Shown: positions 10,679-19,649, counted from the stretch's first letter. The stretch is DNA of 64,000 nt from VAZQ01 sp963739385 (GCA_963739385.1 CAVUAI010000049.1:50771-114770); one strand, 5' to 3'. The notes: generated by a model not told the origin, from the letters alone. A program made the numbers and translations.

Positions 10679-11593
10679 ATGCTCAATCGCCGTCATCTAC
10701 TGGCTACCGCGGTGGTGCTCGCCTTTGCCGGCAGCACGGCCTCCGCGCAGAGCTGGAGGTCGCAATATCCCGAGCTCGTATTCGCCAAGGTCCCGGACGA
10801 AAATGCGTCAGGCACCTCAGACCGATGGACCCCGTTCGTGAACTATCTGTCGAAGGAGCTCGGCACCAAGGTCACGTTGCGCATCGCCAATGACTATGCC
10901 GCGGTGATCGAAGGCCAGCGATCCGGAAATATTCACGTCGCGATGTACGGGCCAGCCTCCTACGCCCGAGCCTACGTCACCGGCGCCAAGGTCGAGCCAT
11001 TCGCGATCGAGGTGAGCAGCGACGGCACCAAGGGCTATTACTCCGTGCTCTACGTGAAGGCGGATGCGCCCTACAAGACGCCGCAGGATCTCAAAGGCAA
11101 AAATCTCTGTCTCGTCGATCCCAACTCGACCTCGGGGAACAACGTTCCGCGTTTCGCCCTGGACAAGATGGGCATCGACCCCGAGGTATTCTTCGGCAAG
11201 GTCGTCTACGCCGGCAGCCACGAGAATGCGGTCATCGGACTCGGCCAGGGCACGTGCGACGCGGCGTTCAACTGGTGGAACGACGAGAAGGAATCGAACC
11301 TGCTGCGCATGGAGCGCAAGGGCATGGCCAAGGCCGCGGATTTCCGCATCATCTTCAAATCGGACCTGATCGTGAATTCCCCCATGGCCTATCTCACCGA
11401 CCTGCCCGCGGACCTGAAGGCCGCGATCAAGAAGGCGGTGCTGGAGATCAGCACCAAGGACCCGGCGGCGTTCGACAAGATCTATGAAGGCAAGCAGCTG
11501 CCCTTCGTGGAAGTCGACCACCAGGCCTACGAGCCCGTGGTCCAACTGATCCGGTTTGTGGACGAGTTGCGCAAGAAGAAGCGCCCGTCGTGA
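10679..11593 (+). CDS. phnD: Phosphonate-binding periplasmic protein
   Basis: This 304-residue solute-binding protein is exported by a Sec signal peptide (basic NRRH, hydrophobic core, cleavage near ASAQ). The PhnD pattern is clear, with YGPASYARA, the GKNLCLVDPNSTSG phosphate-clamp loop and NWWND. The ATG at 10679 is chosen over the longer frame to 10580 because it follows GAGAGAGGACATC and begins the signal peptide. It should bind phosphonate or a related phosphorus oxyanion and deliver it to the PhnE pair. The 95-base gap after phnC and 68-base gap before phnE are consistent with one transcript. Confidence 0.92.
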   Translation: MLNRRHLLATAVVLAFAGSTASAQSWRSQYPELVFAKVPDENASGTSDRWTPFVNYLSKELGTKVTLRIANDYAAVIEGQRSGNIHVAMYGPASYARAYVTGAKVEPFAIEVSSDGTKGYYSVLYVKADAPYKTPQDLKGKNLCLVDPNSTSGNNVPRFALDKMGIDPEVFFGKVVYAGSHENAVIGLGQGTCDAAFNWWNDEKESNLLRMERKGMAKAADFRIIFKSDLIVNSPMAYLTDLPADLKAAIKKAVLEISTKDPAAFDKIYEGKQLPFVEVDHQAYEPVVQLIRFVDELRKKKRPS

Positions 11594-11661
11594 ACGATTG
11601 AGGCGGCGCGCGGGGCGACAGGCCCCGCCGCCCGCCGTCGAGCGCCCCGAAGGCAGCTATC

Positions 11662-12546
11662 ATGCCCGGCGCCATCATTCGTCTCCCGCCGGAGCAGCTC
11701 AGGCACGCAATGACCGCCTATGCCGCTGCAGTTGCGGCCAAGCGCGCGCGCCTCATGCTCGGATTTATCTGCCTGCTCGTCGCCATCGCGCTGGCGGCGA
11801 TCGCGGGCGAGGTGGATCTCTTCAAGTTCGCCGGCAATATCGATCGCCTGCCCAATTACATCCGCAGCCTGGTGCCCAGCCTGTCGTGGGCCACCTTCGG
11901 TGCGGACATGGCCGAATGGTTCTGGAACCTGGATGAGTGGCTCAAGCTTCTCGCCGACACCCTGCTGATCGCGTATCTCGGGACCCTCCTGGGAGCCGCC
12001 GCCGCCTTCGTCCTCTGCTTCTTCGCCACCGCCAATCTCGAGCGGCACGGCGTAATCCGTTTTGCCTGCCGGCGCTTCTTCGAATTTTGCCGCACCGTTC
12101 CGGAGATCGTGTTCGCGCTGCTGTTCGTGGTGGCGTTCGGCCTGGGGGCGATGCCCGGCGTGCTGGCGCTCGCCATCCATTCCATGGGCGCGCTCGGCAA
12201 GCTCTTCGCCGAGGTGGTCGAGAACATCGACATGCGCCCTGTCGAAGGCGCGACCTCGACCGGCGCCAACCGCGTGACCACCATCCGCTTCGCCGTCCTG
12301 CCCCAGGTGATGTCGAACTTCACCTCGTATGCGCTGCTGCGCTTCGAGATCAACGTGCGCACCGCGGCGGTCATGGGCTTCGTCGGCGCCGGTGGCATCG
12401 GCTACGACCTCATGGTGGCGATCCGCAAGTTCTACTATAGCGATGTCTCCGCCATTCTCCTCCTCATCATCGCCACCGTGATGATCATCGATCTGGTGAC
12501 CGAGCAGTTGCGTCACCGTCTCATCGGCCTGGAGCACAGGCCATGA
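11662..12546 (+). CDS. phnE: Phosphonate ABC transporter permease (first PhnE)
   Basis: This 294-residue inner-membrane permease has about six transmembrane segments. The cytoplasmic EAA-type loop (VENIDMRPVEGATSTGANR...) couples to PhnC, and VGAGGIGYDL ends the conserved core. It overlaps the second permease by the four bases ATGA, showing translational coupling. The pair probably forms a heterodimeric channel, as in other phnCDEE operons. Residues 1-40 form an N-terminal extension with a Lys/Arg-rich end before the first membrane span. Confidence 0.92.
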   Translation: MPGAIIRLPPEQLRHAMTAYAAAVAAKRARLMLGFICLLVAIALAAIAGEVDLFKFAGNIDRLPNYIRSLVPSLSWATFGADMAEWFWNLDEWLKLLADTLLIAYLGTLLGAAAAFVLCFFATANLERHGVIRFACRRFFEFCRTVPEIVFALLFVVAFGLGAMPGVLALAIHSMGALGKLFAEVVENIDMRPVEGATSTGANRVTTIRFAVLPQVMSNFTSYALLRFEINVRTAAVMGFVGAGGIGYDLMVAIRKFYYSDVSAILLLIIATVMIIDLVTEQLRHRLIGLEHRP

Positions 12547-13406
12547 GTGCGACGCTGCGCCAGTCCGCCCTGCACGATCTCGACCGGTTGCGTGCGCGCC
12601 ATTCCGACGTTTTCGCAGTCGACTGGCGCCGTCGGACCATGCTGCTGGCGACGATTGCGCTCGCCCTTGCGCTGGCCGGCTACGCATTCTACCGGCTCGA
12701 CTTCTCGCTCGAGCGCCTCGGCTCCGGGCTGGGAACGATCGCCCATATGGTGAGCCTGATGTTCCCGCCCTCTCCGGGCCACCGGCTGCCGCTCTATCTC
12801 CAGGCGATGGGCGAGACGCTCGCGATCGCGCTGTTGGGAACGCTCACCGCCGCCGTCCTGGCATTTCCCGTCGGCTTCCTCGCGGCCAAGAACGTGGTGC
12901 CCAACATCTTCGCGCACTTCGCGGTGCGGCGCGTGCTCGACGTCTTTCGCGGCGTCGACGTGCTGATCTGGGCGCTGATATTCATCAACGTCGTCGGCCT
13001 CGGGCCGTTCGCCGGCATCCTTGCGATCGCGGCGTCGGATTTCGGTTCGTTCGGCAAGCTGTTTTCGGAGGCGGTCGAGACCGCCGACCGGAAGCCCATC
13101 GACGGCGTGATCTCGGCCGGCGGCTCGCGCCTGCACGCGCTGCGCTTCGCGCTGATCCCCGAGGTCTTCCCGGTGATCGCCAGCCAGGTGCTCTACTATT
13201 TCGAATCCAACACCCGCTCCGCCACCATCATCGGCATCGTCGGCGCCGGCGGCATCGGCCTTCACCTCGCCGAGCAGATCCGCATCCTGGAATGGGACGT
13301 CGTGGCCTTCCTGGTGCTGATGATCCTCGTTGCGGTCGCGGCCATCGACTGGCTCTCAAGCCGCCTGCGCTTCGCCATCATCGGGCGCACGCGGGTTGCG
13401 ATGTGA
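12543..13406 (+). CDS. phnE: Phosphonate ABC transporter permease (second PhnE)
   Basis: This 287-residue permease is the partner of the preceding gene, with which it overlaps by four bases. It has a basic N-terminal tail, about six membrane segments, an EAA loop (AVETADRKPIDGVISAGGSR) and the same VGAGGIGLHL core motif. The two permeases are clearly paralogous but diverged, as expected for heterodimer subunits. It ends three bases before the stop of the convergent aldolase-like gene on the minus strand, so it closes the phn operon. Phosphate control is inferred from the Pho box before phnC. Confidence 0.92.
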   Translation: MSATLRQSALHDLDRLRARHSDVFAVDWRRRTMLLATIALALALAGYAFYRLDFSLERLGSGLGTIAHMVSLMFPPSPGHRLPLYLQAMGETLAIALLGTLTAAVLAFPVGFLAAKNVVPNIFAHFAVRRVLDVFRGVDVLIWALIFINVVGLGPFAGILAIAASDFGSFGKLFSEAVETADRKPIDGVISAGGSRLHALRFALIPEVFPVIASQVLYYFESNTRSATIIGIVGAGGIGLHLAEQIRILEWDVVAFLVLMILVAVAAIDWLSSRLRFAIIGRTRVAM

Positions 13407-13409
13407 GGT

Positions 13410-14228
13410 CTAGCGCGTCGCCGGCGCCGGCGCGTTCTTGAGAACGGTCTGCGCGCCGCTATTGATCAGCACGGTTTCCCCGGGTCCCTGAAAAAAACTG
13501 AAGCCGGGACGATCCTTCCAGGCCAACGGACCGCCGAGCTTGAGCCCGCGCGCCAACGTGGCGTCCTTGATGCGCGTTACCAGCGCCTCGTAGGCAGGCT
13601 CGCCGGGCTTGTGGCCGGAAAAATTGCCGAGGTCGCTGCTGGCGGCGAAGATCACGTCGACGCCGGGAACGGCCGCGATCTTCTCCGCATTCGCGACGCC
13701 CTCCGGCGTCTCGATCATGATCACCACCGCCATGTTGTCGTTCGCGGTCTGCCGGTAGTCGTTGCCCCAGAGTTCGCGGTACTGGCCGGCGCCCTGGCTG
13801 CGGCGGCCGATCGGCGGAAACTTGCTCCACCGCACGGCCGCTTCGGCCTTTTCCACCGTGTCGACGGTCGGAACGATGACCCCCAGCGCACCGATGTCGG
13901 TGGCCTTCTGGATGTCGCTTTCGGTCGCATCCGGCACGCGGATGAACGGAATGCCGGCGGCGCCGCGGCAGGCGAAGATCATGCGTGCCACATCCTGGTA
14001 ACCGAGCGGGCTGTGCTGCATTTCGATCCAGAGAAAATCGAACCCGGAGTTCGCCATGGCGCAGTACATGTTCGGATCCGGGGAAAAGACCGTTCCGCCG
14101 ACGATCTGCTTGCCGTCGGCGAGCTTCTGCTTGGCCGTGTTGTACACCTTCGGTCCCTCCTGTGCCGGCGCCGCCAGCGAGGTTGCGAGCAGCAGGGCCG
14201 CACCTGCCGCCGTGATGCTGGGTTTCAT
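13410..14228 (-). CDS. Exported HpcH/HpaI aldolase-family protein
   Basis: This 272-residue protein is a TIM-barrel aldolase of the HpcH/HpaI (2,4-dihydroxyhept-2-enedioate aldolase, citrate lyase beta) superfamily. Family residues visible are Glu and His in WIEMQHSP, Arg in FIRVPD, the metal-binding Glu in IMIETPEGV and Asp in FAASSDLG. Unusually, it begins with a Sec signal peptide (AALLLATSLAAPAQE), so it should act in the periplasm. The start ATG at 14228 has GGGAGG seven bases upstream; ten in-frame residues before it are not needed. Its neighbour is an exported lactonase in divergent orientation. Substrate and reason for export are unknown. Confidence 0.8.
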   Translation of the reverse strand: MKPSITAAGAALLLATSLAAPAQEGPKVYNTAKQKLADGKQIVGGTVFSPDPNMYCAMANSGFDFLWIEMQHSPLGYQDVARMIFACRGAAGIPFIRVPDATESDIQKATDIGALGVIVPTVDTVEKAEAAVRWSKFPPIGRRSQGAGQYRELWGNDYRQTANDNMAVVIMIETPEGVANAEKIAAVPGVDVIFAASSDLGNFSGHKPGEPAYEALVTRIKDATLARGLKLGGPLAWKDRPGFSFFQGPGETVLINSGAQTVLKNAPAPATR

Positions 14229-14754
14229 CGCGTCCTCCCGATTTTTTTTGGCGCACACGCCCGCACTTTTGGGCTGCAGGCCGGATGATCGTAGCGCAAT
14301 CCGGACCGAGCCGACATGTCAGCCGCCGGGCCGGCGGCACCCCTCTCGCTGCGTTTCCTGCAAATAACAGGAAAAAAACAGGAGCCGGCGTGCCAATGGA
14401 TGGTGTCCGTACGAGGTTGCGTCGAGGCTGCGCGCTCGGTGCAGGGATCCGATCGGCGATCGCCGGTGGTATCGGTGCGCGCGGCGAATGACGCGGGCGC
14501 CCGGGGCCCTGCCTGCAGGCGCAATTTCACAGCGTGCGCGTTTTGTACTCTTATCACGTAACGTAGTCAAGCGAAAATTTGCCGGCGCCGCGATCTGCTT
14601 GCTGCGGGACCCTCCCCTTCCCGGCGCACACCGCGGGCCGGCGCGCGTAGCGCAAGACAGGCCTGCTCTTCGCCCGCGCTCAGCCGGATTTCGCCGACGC
14701 TTCATCCCGGCTACGATTGCTCCCAAAGTCAAAGACCACCCGGGAGGACGAGCC
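14229..14754. other. Intergenic region between divergent aldolase and lactonase genes
   Basis: No convincing gene is present. The stretch should contain the two divergent promoters. A GC-poorer segment around 14535-14585 is the most likely promoter area for the lactonase gene, but no clean -35/-10 pair stands out. Confidence 0.4.
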
Positions 14755-15999
14755 ATGATCAACCGCCGCACCTTCGGCGCGCTGCTTGCCGGCGCAGTCG
14801 CAGCCCCAAAAAGCGCGTGGAGCCAGCCAGTGACAGCCAAGAGTGTCTACTATGCCAGCGTCGGGCCGGAACTGAGCCTGTACGATGTCGACATTGCCGA
14901 TGCCACGTTGCAGAAGCGTGCCACGGTCACGCTGCCGGCCAATATCCAATATGCCTGGCCGCATCGCTCGAAGCGCTTCCTCTACGTGGTGTCGAGCAGC
15001 GGCGGGCCGGGCGTCGCGGGCGACAAGCACCTGGCCAACGCCTTCCGGATCGATCCGGCGTCGGGCGCGCTGCAGCCGCACGGCGAGCCGCAGAACCTGC
15101 CGTCGCGTCCCATTCACACCAGCGTCGACGCGACCGGCGAATATCTGCTGACCGCCTACAACGCCCCCAGCAACGTCACAGTGCATCGGATCAACAGCGA
15201 CGGCACGATCGGCGAGGCGGTGAACCAGCCGAACAATCTTGACACCGGCATCTACGGGCACCAGGTCCTCACCACGCCGGGGAACCGGACGGCAATCCTG
15301 GTCGCCCGCGGGAACAATGCGGCCGGCGGCAAGACCGAGGATCCGGGCGCGCTCAAACTGTTCGGGTTCAAAAACGGCGCGCTCTCGAACGTCGCCTCGG
15401 TCGCGCCGGGCAACGGGCTAGGCTTCGGCCCGCGCCATCTCGATTTTCACCCGACCCGGCCGTTCGTCTATGTCTCGATCGAGCGGCAGAACAAGCTCTA
15501 TGTCTATCCGCTGCAAGCGGACGGCGCGCTCGGCCGCGACCCGATCTTCGTCAGGGACACCCTGGCCGATCCCGACAAGGTCAAACCGGCGCAGGGCGCC
15601 GGTCCGATCCACGTCCATCCCAATGGCCGCTTCGTTTATCTCACCAATCGCAACCAGGGCGAGGTCGAGGTCGACGGCAAGAAGGTGTTCAACGGGGGCG
15701 AAAACAACGTCGCCGTGTTCGCAATCGATCAGCAGACCGGAGAGCCCAGCCTGGTCCAGACGATCGAGGGTCATGGCATCCACCTGCGGACCTTCGGCAT
15801 CGATCCGAGCGGACGGCTTCTGGTGGCTGCCAGCATCCGGCCGCTTCCGATCCGCGATGGCAACGCGATCAAAGAATTGACCGCCGGGCTGATGGTCTAC
15901 CGGATCGGGCAAGATGGGCGCCTCGCCTTTGCCCGCAAATACGACGTCGATACCGGCAAGGGCCAACAGTTCTGGAGCGGCTTGGTCACGCTGGCGTGA
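14755..15999 (+). CDS. Exported lactonase-family (6-phosphogluconolactonase-like) beta-propeller protein
   Basis: This 414-residue member of the Pgl/lactonase family has seven-bladed beta-propeller repeats such as RPIHTSVDATGEYLL, GPRHLDFHPTRPFVYV and GPIHVHPNGRFVYLTN. The start is the ATG at 14755 with CGGGAGGACGAGCC upstream. The N-terminus NRRTFGALLAGAVA looks like a twin-arginine or Sec signal, so the enzyme probably acts in the periplasm on an aldonolactone or a similar cyclic ester and not on cytoplasmic 6-phosphogluconolactone. The pairing with an exported HpcH/HpaI aldolase is notable. No close downstream partner on the same strand. Confidence 0.8.
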   Translation: MINRRTFGALLAGAVAAPKSAWSQPVTAKSVYYASVGPELSLYDVDIADATLQKRATVTLPANIQYAWPHRSKRFLYVVSSSGGPGVAGDKHLANAFRIDPASGALQPHGEPQNLPSRPIHTSVDATGEYLLTAYNAPSNVTVHRINSDGTIGEAVNQPNNLDTGIYGHQVLTTPGNRTAILVARGNNAAGGKTEDPGALKLFGFKNGALSNVASVAPGNGLGFGPRHLDFHPTRPFVYVSIERQNKLYVYPLQADGALGRDPIFVRDTLADPDKVKPAQGAGPIHVHPNGRFVYLTNRNQGEVEVDGKKVFNGGENNVAVFAIDQQTGEPSLVQTIEGHGIHLRTFGIDPSGRLLVAASIRPLPIRDGNAIKELTAGLMVYRIGQDGRLAFARKYDVDTGKGQQFWSGLVTLA

Positions 16000-16055
16000 A
16001 GACGCATACCCTGCGCCCGGCTGTTAAATATGTTAAATCTTTGGCGTTTCCACGC

Positions 16056-16084
16056 TTGACAGGAGAGGCTTCCGGATCATACTC
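16056..16084 (+). promoter_or_regulatory. Sigma-70-like promoter of the RiPP precursor gene
   Basis: TTGACA at 16056-16061 is a perfect -35 hexamer. A -10-like CATACT (16078-16083) follows after 16 bases, or ATACTC after 17. The precursor ATG is at 16134 with GGGAG upstream. Confidence 0.6.
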
Positions 16085-16133
16085 GCATTGGTTGTGAGAG
16101 GGCCAGAAGCAAAATCAGCGGGAGTGCAAAGCG

Positions 16134-16379
16134 ATGTCCCGTGAGCTTGACCGACCGATTGCGGTCCGGGGCGCGGCTGTCGTCTCCCTTGTTGCGGTGG
16201 TCGCCTGCGCTCTGACGAGCGATGCGCTCGCCAGCCGCTTGTCGGCTGACCCCGTCGCCGGCGGACATGACATCTCGTCTCGCGTTGCGGCGATCGCCGG
16301 GCGGATCCGCGCCGTCGAGCCGACAGTGTCGCGCGATCTGCCGCCGGAGGCGAAGATCGCTCAGTGGCGGAACCGGTGA
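16134..16379 (+). CDS. Probable precursor peptide of a GrrA-like, radical SAM-modified RiPP
   Basis: This 81-residue peptide lies 13 bases before a radical SAM/SPASM maturase gene on the same strand. Residues 13-34 form a Sec signal peptide with likely cleavage after ALA (33-34). The leader-like middle (SRVAAIAGRIRAVEP) is followed by the tail LPPEAKIAQWRNR. GrrA/OscA1 precursors also combine a signal peptide, a short leader and Trp-Arg-Asn or Gly-rich cores on which GrrM makes cyclophane cross-links. Here the core is minimal, a single Trp78-Arg79-Asn80 and no glycine repeats. The DNA after the stop does not encode further repeats in any continuing frame. Function of the mature peptide is unknown. 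Confidence 0.7.
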   Translation: MSRELDRPIAVRGAAVVSLVAVVACALTSDALASRLSADPVAGGHDISSRVAAIAGRIRAVEPTVSRDLPPEAKIAQWRNR

Positions 16380-16392
16380 GGGCCCGGACGCC

Positions 16393-17574
16393 GTGCCCGC
16401 CGTCATCGGCACCGGCGTCGACAAGGCAGAACCGCGGTTGAGGCTGCTGGTTTTGCAGCCGACCCCCTTCTGCAACATCGACTGTTCCTATTGCTATCTG
16501 TTCGACCGCGCCTCGAAGGCGCGGATGAGCCTTGCGACGCTCGAACTCGCGTGCCGCCGCGCGTTCGAGAGCCCGCGGCTCGACCGCAAGCTTACGGTTG
16601 CCTGGCACGGCGGGGAGCCGCTGACCGTTCCGCTCAGCTGGTACGAGGATGCGTTTGCGCTGATCGCGCAGCGCTGCCCCGCCGCAGTCGAGGTCGAGCA
16701 CAGCTTCCAGACCAACGGGCTGCTGCTGAACGAGGACTGGGTGCGCTTCTTTGCCCGCACCGGCGCCAAGGTCGGGCTGAGCATCGACGGCCCGGCCGAT
16801 CTGCACGACGCGAACCGGCGCACACGCGGCGGACGCGGGACCCACGACGGGGCGATGCGCGCCCTTCGCCTGTTGCAGGATCGCGGCCAGCCGTTCCACG
16901 TGATCACCGTCCTGACCGAACGCGCGCTCGACGATCCCGAGCGGCTGTTCGATTTCTACGTCGAGAACGAAATCAAGGACGTGGGCTTCAACGTCGAGGA
17001 GATCGAGGGCCTCAATGCCGTCTCCTCGCTCGCCGGCAGCGGCATTGAAGCGAGGTTCCGGCAATTCATCAGGCGTTTCTTCGCGCGGGTCTGGGCCGCG
17101 CCCGAACGCTTGCGGGTGCGCGAACTCGAGAGCACCCTGGCCCACCTCCTGTCCGACGAGCCGGTGCAGGACGAGCAGAACCTGCCGTTCGCCATCCTCA
17201 GCGTGAGCCACGACGGCGCGATGTCCACGTTCTCGCCCGAGCTCCTTGGTGCGCGTCATGCCCGCTTCGACCACTTCAGCTTCGGCAATGTCGCGACGCA
17301 CCGCCTCTGCGAGCTCGAGCAGTCAGCGCTCTACCGGAGCATCGACGGCGAGATCCGCCGCGGTGTGGCGGCCTGCGAACGTAACTGCCGTTACTTCCGC
17401 TGGTGCGGCGGCGGCGCTCCGGCAAACAAGCTGTTCGAGACCGGACGGTTCGACACGACCGAAACCATGCACTGCCGGCTGACCCGGCAGGCAATGCTCG
17501 ATGAAGTGATCGCGGGGATCGAAGCGCGCATGCCGGCGCCGGAACCTATCCCGGCCTTGGCTGGCGCCTCGTGA
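16393..17574 (+). CDS. grrM: Radical SAM/SPASM peptide maturase (GrrM-like, cyclophane-forming)
   Basis: This 393-residue enzyme binds its radical SAM [4Fe-4S] cluster through Cys27, Cys31 and Cys34 in CNIDCSYCY. Its SPASM region carries Cys328, Cys332, Cys338 and Cys361. The sequence strongly resembles GrrM/OscB maturases (LQPTPFCN, WHGGEPL, HSFQTNGLL, GFNVEEIEG). These join an aromatic side chain to a residue two positions on, so Trp78-Arg-Asn of the upstream peptide is the expected target. The frame is open further upstream, but the GTG at 16393 behind GAGGG just after the precursor stop is the natural start. A membrane protein gene follows after 28 bases, apparently in the same operon. 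Confidence 0.8.
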   Translation: MPAVIGTGVDKAEPRLRLLVLQPTPFCNIDCSYCYLFDRASKARMSLATLELACRRAFESPRLDRKLTVAWHGGEPLTVPLSWYEDAFALIAQRCPAAVEVEHSFQTNGLLLNEDWVRFFARTGAKVGLSIDGPADLHDANRRTRGGRGTHDGAMRALRLLQDRGQPFHVITVLTERALDDPERLFDFYVENEIKDVGFNVEEIEGLNAVSSLAGSGIEARFRQFIRRFFARVWAAPERLRVRELESTLAHLLSDEPVQDEQNLPFAILSVSHDGAMSTFSPELLGARHARFDHFSFGNVATHRLCELEQSALYRSIDGEIRRGVAACERNCRYFRWCGGGAPANKLFETGRFDTTETMHCRLTRQAMLDEVIAGIEARMPAPEPIPALAGAS

Positions 17575-17602
17575 TGAGGACCGGGTAGCGGGAGTTGGTG
17601 CC

Positions 17603-19531
17603 ATGCAGGGCTCTATGGAGCAGTTCCTGTCCATCTTCTTCGTGATCGGCCTGCTGGTCGTGATGGCCTACGCCTGGCAGCGATTCAACGAGCCCTCGTT
17701 CCCCGATCGGGAGGCCTTGCCGCGCACGGTCGATCCGCTTCGCTATCTCTTTCTGCGGCCGACCTATCGCCGCGCGCGTCTCGTCTACGTCGCCGGGCTG
17801 ATTGCGCTCTACGTGCTGTTCGTCGCGCCCGGCCCGACCATGATCGACACTCTCGGCGACCTCGGCTTCAAGGACTTTCCCCCCAAGGCCTGGGCGCTGC
17901 TGATCGCGCTTGTGCTCACCGGCGTGGGCGTCGCTCCCGCGTCGGTGAAATGGCTCAACATCATCGAGGAATGGCTGCGGCGCTGGGTCCATGCCTGGTT
18001 CCTGGTGCCCGACGGCGTCGAGCGCACGATCGGCGTGCTCGAGGACGCGCGCTACGATCCGCCCGAGAGCCAGCTCGCTCTCGTTTCAAATCCGGCCACG
18101 CGGCAACGGCTGCAGGACGACCTCAAGGCGCCCACCGGATCGCTGCGCTACCGCTGGGCGCGCGTCGCCGTTCTGATGGTGTCGCTGCGGCAGATGGGCG
18201 CCGGCGCCGTGCATCCGCTGCAGAAGGCTGCCTTCGAGCCGTTCGAGGAGGACTTCCAGGCCATCCTGGTGACGTACCGCGCGCTGCGGCAAGACGTCGA
18301 GGCCGTGCTCAACAACCCCGCGGGCGACGACAGCGAGGAGAATCTCGTCACCTTGGTCGACAACCTCCTCAAGCGCATCTACGCCTATATCAGCTGGGGC
18401 ATCCGGCATCAGGCGGACAGCGAGCGCGACGTCGACCAGACGCTGGAGGAACTCGGCTTCCGTATCCCCAAGACCGGCGGCCGGCGCCTGGTCGACATCG
18501 TGGCCCCGGCGGTCGTCCTCGTCGCGCTGGTCGTGATGGTGTTCTGGCTGGGCATGGACGTCATCCGCTGGATGATGAGAAAAAGCACCGCTACCGTGTC
18601 CGACAGCGTCGTTGATGCGCTCTCCTCCGCGATTGCCGCAGCCTTCATGTACGGGAGCGCCGTCTTCATCGCGCTCAAGGGACGCGCCGCCGAGATCGAG
18701 AACAAGGTGTGGCGCGAGGGCTCTCCCAGATGCCTGATTCCGATCGCCATCAAGGCGGGGCTGGTGACCTGGGCGGTGATCGTCGCCGCCACGATCGTAT
18801 CCGATCTCGCGGGAACCTGGCGGTCGCTGGTCGGGATGGTGCAACAGGTGAAGCTGATGGCGGGCGGCAACGCAGCGGATTTGCCGCTCGCCGCGGAGTG
18901 GAACAGTTTGCCGATGTGGATACTGACGGCGATGCCGTGGCTGCTGGTGGGCGCGACCGCGAGCGCGGTGCTGGCCAGCTCCCTGGGCGGCGACGTGCGG
19001 CGCGCCGGCACCCCCCAGCGCATGCGCGACGCCGTCATCGTCGGGGTCGCCGTCGGCCTTGCCGCCGGTGCGGCGCAATTGATTCAACTCGCGCTGATGG
19101 AGGAGCTCGACGGCACCTCGCGTTCTTTCGCCGATGTTCCGATCATCGCTCTGGTCGGATTCGTCTGCGGCGCGGTGATCGGGCTGAAGGTCCCCGCAGC
19201 ATGCCGGGTCAATCTGCTCACACCGCTCGATCCGGTGATGGCGAAGGCGTTGCGGGACCTGCTGGCGCAGGCGAAGGTCGCGCTCGGCAGCGAGACCGCC
19301 GCGAAGGACTGGGTATTCACGCCCAACGGCGATCTCGACGGCATCACGCCGGCCGAGGCGGTGCAATACAAGACGCAGGCGACCGGCGTCGGTCGGCTGC
19401 TCGAGGCCGAAGCCGCGCGCCGGCGCGACGAGGCGCGCAGCGAGCGACCGACACCGGTGGTGATCGAGGGCGGCCGCAGCGCAGACGCCGGAGCATCGGT
19501 GACGCGCATCGGCGGAGCGGCGCGGGCATAG
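17603..19531 (+). CDS. Multi-spanning membrane protein of unknown function, linked to the RiPP genes
   Basis: This 642-residue protein has about nine membrane segments: three near residues 9-25, 52-70 and 89-106, then a soluble helical domain of about 190 residues, then six between 300 and 523. A cytoplasmic tail of about 120 residues follows. Around Trp570 the tail (WVFTPN.DLDGITPAEAV) resembles the C-terminal fold of MbcA/ParS/Xre antitoxins (DUF2384); this is pattern recognition only. It starts 28 bases after the maturase stop with GGGAGTTGGTGCC before the ATG. It could export, sense or be targeted by the modified peptide. No transporter signature (ABC, MFS, peptidase C39) is present. Confidence 0.75.
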   Translation: MQGSMEQFLSIFFVIGLLVVMAYAWQRFNEPSFPDREALPRTVDPLRYLFLRPTYRRARLVYVAGLIALYVLFVAPGPTMIDTLGDLGFKDFPPKAWALLIALVLTGVGVAPASVKWLNIIEEWLRRWVHAWFLVPDGVERTIGVLEDARYDPPESQLALVSNPATRQRLQDDLKAPTGSLRYRWARVAVLMVSLRQMGAGAVHPLQKAAFEPFEEDFQAILVTYRALRQDVEAVLNNPAGDDSEENLVTLVDNLLKRIYAYISWGIRHQADSERDVDQTLEELGFRIPKTGGRRLVDIVAPAVVLVALVVMVFWLGMDVIRWMMRKSTATVSDSVVDALSSAIAAAFMYGSAVFIALKGRAAEIENKVWREGSPRCLIPIAIKAGLVTWAVIVAATIVSDLAGTWRSLVGMVQQVKLMAGGNAADLPLAAEWNSLPMWILTAMPWLLVGATASAVLASSLGGDVRRAGTPQRMRDAVIVGVAVGLAAGAAQLIQLALMEELDGTSRSFADVPIIALVGFVCGAVIGLKVPAACRVNLLTPLDPVMAKALRDLLAQAKVALGSETAAKDWVFTPNGDLDGITPAEAVQYKTQATGVGRLLEAEAARRRDEARSERPTPVVIEGGRSADAGASVTRIGGAARA

Positions 19532-19649
19532 CGGAACATGCCGACATCCGAACGACGGTAGTGGGTCAGTTTGACTTTGACCCCGTTGACTGCGCCTTGG
19601 ATTCGGCGGGTGACGCGGGCATATTCGGCCGGACAGGAAGGTCGCCAAT

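Noticed and set aside
16222..16392. N-terminal extension of the radical SAM protein over the precursor gene
   Set aside because: The extension is Arg/Ser-rich antisense-like sequence overlapping the precursor; homology begins after the GTG at 16393.
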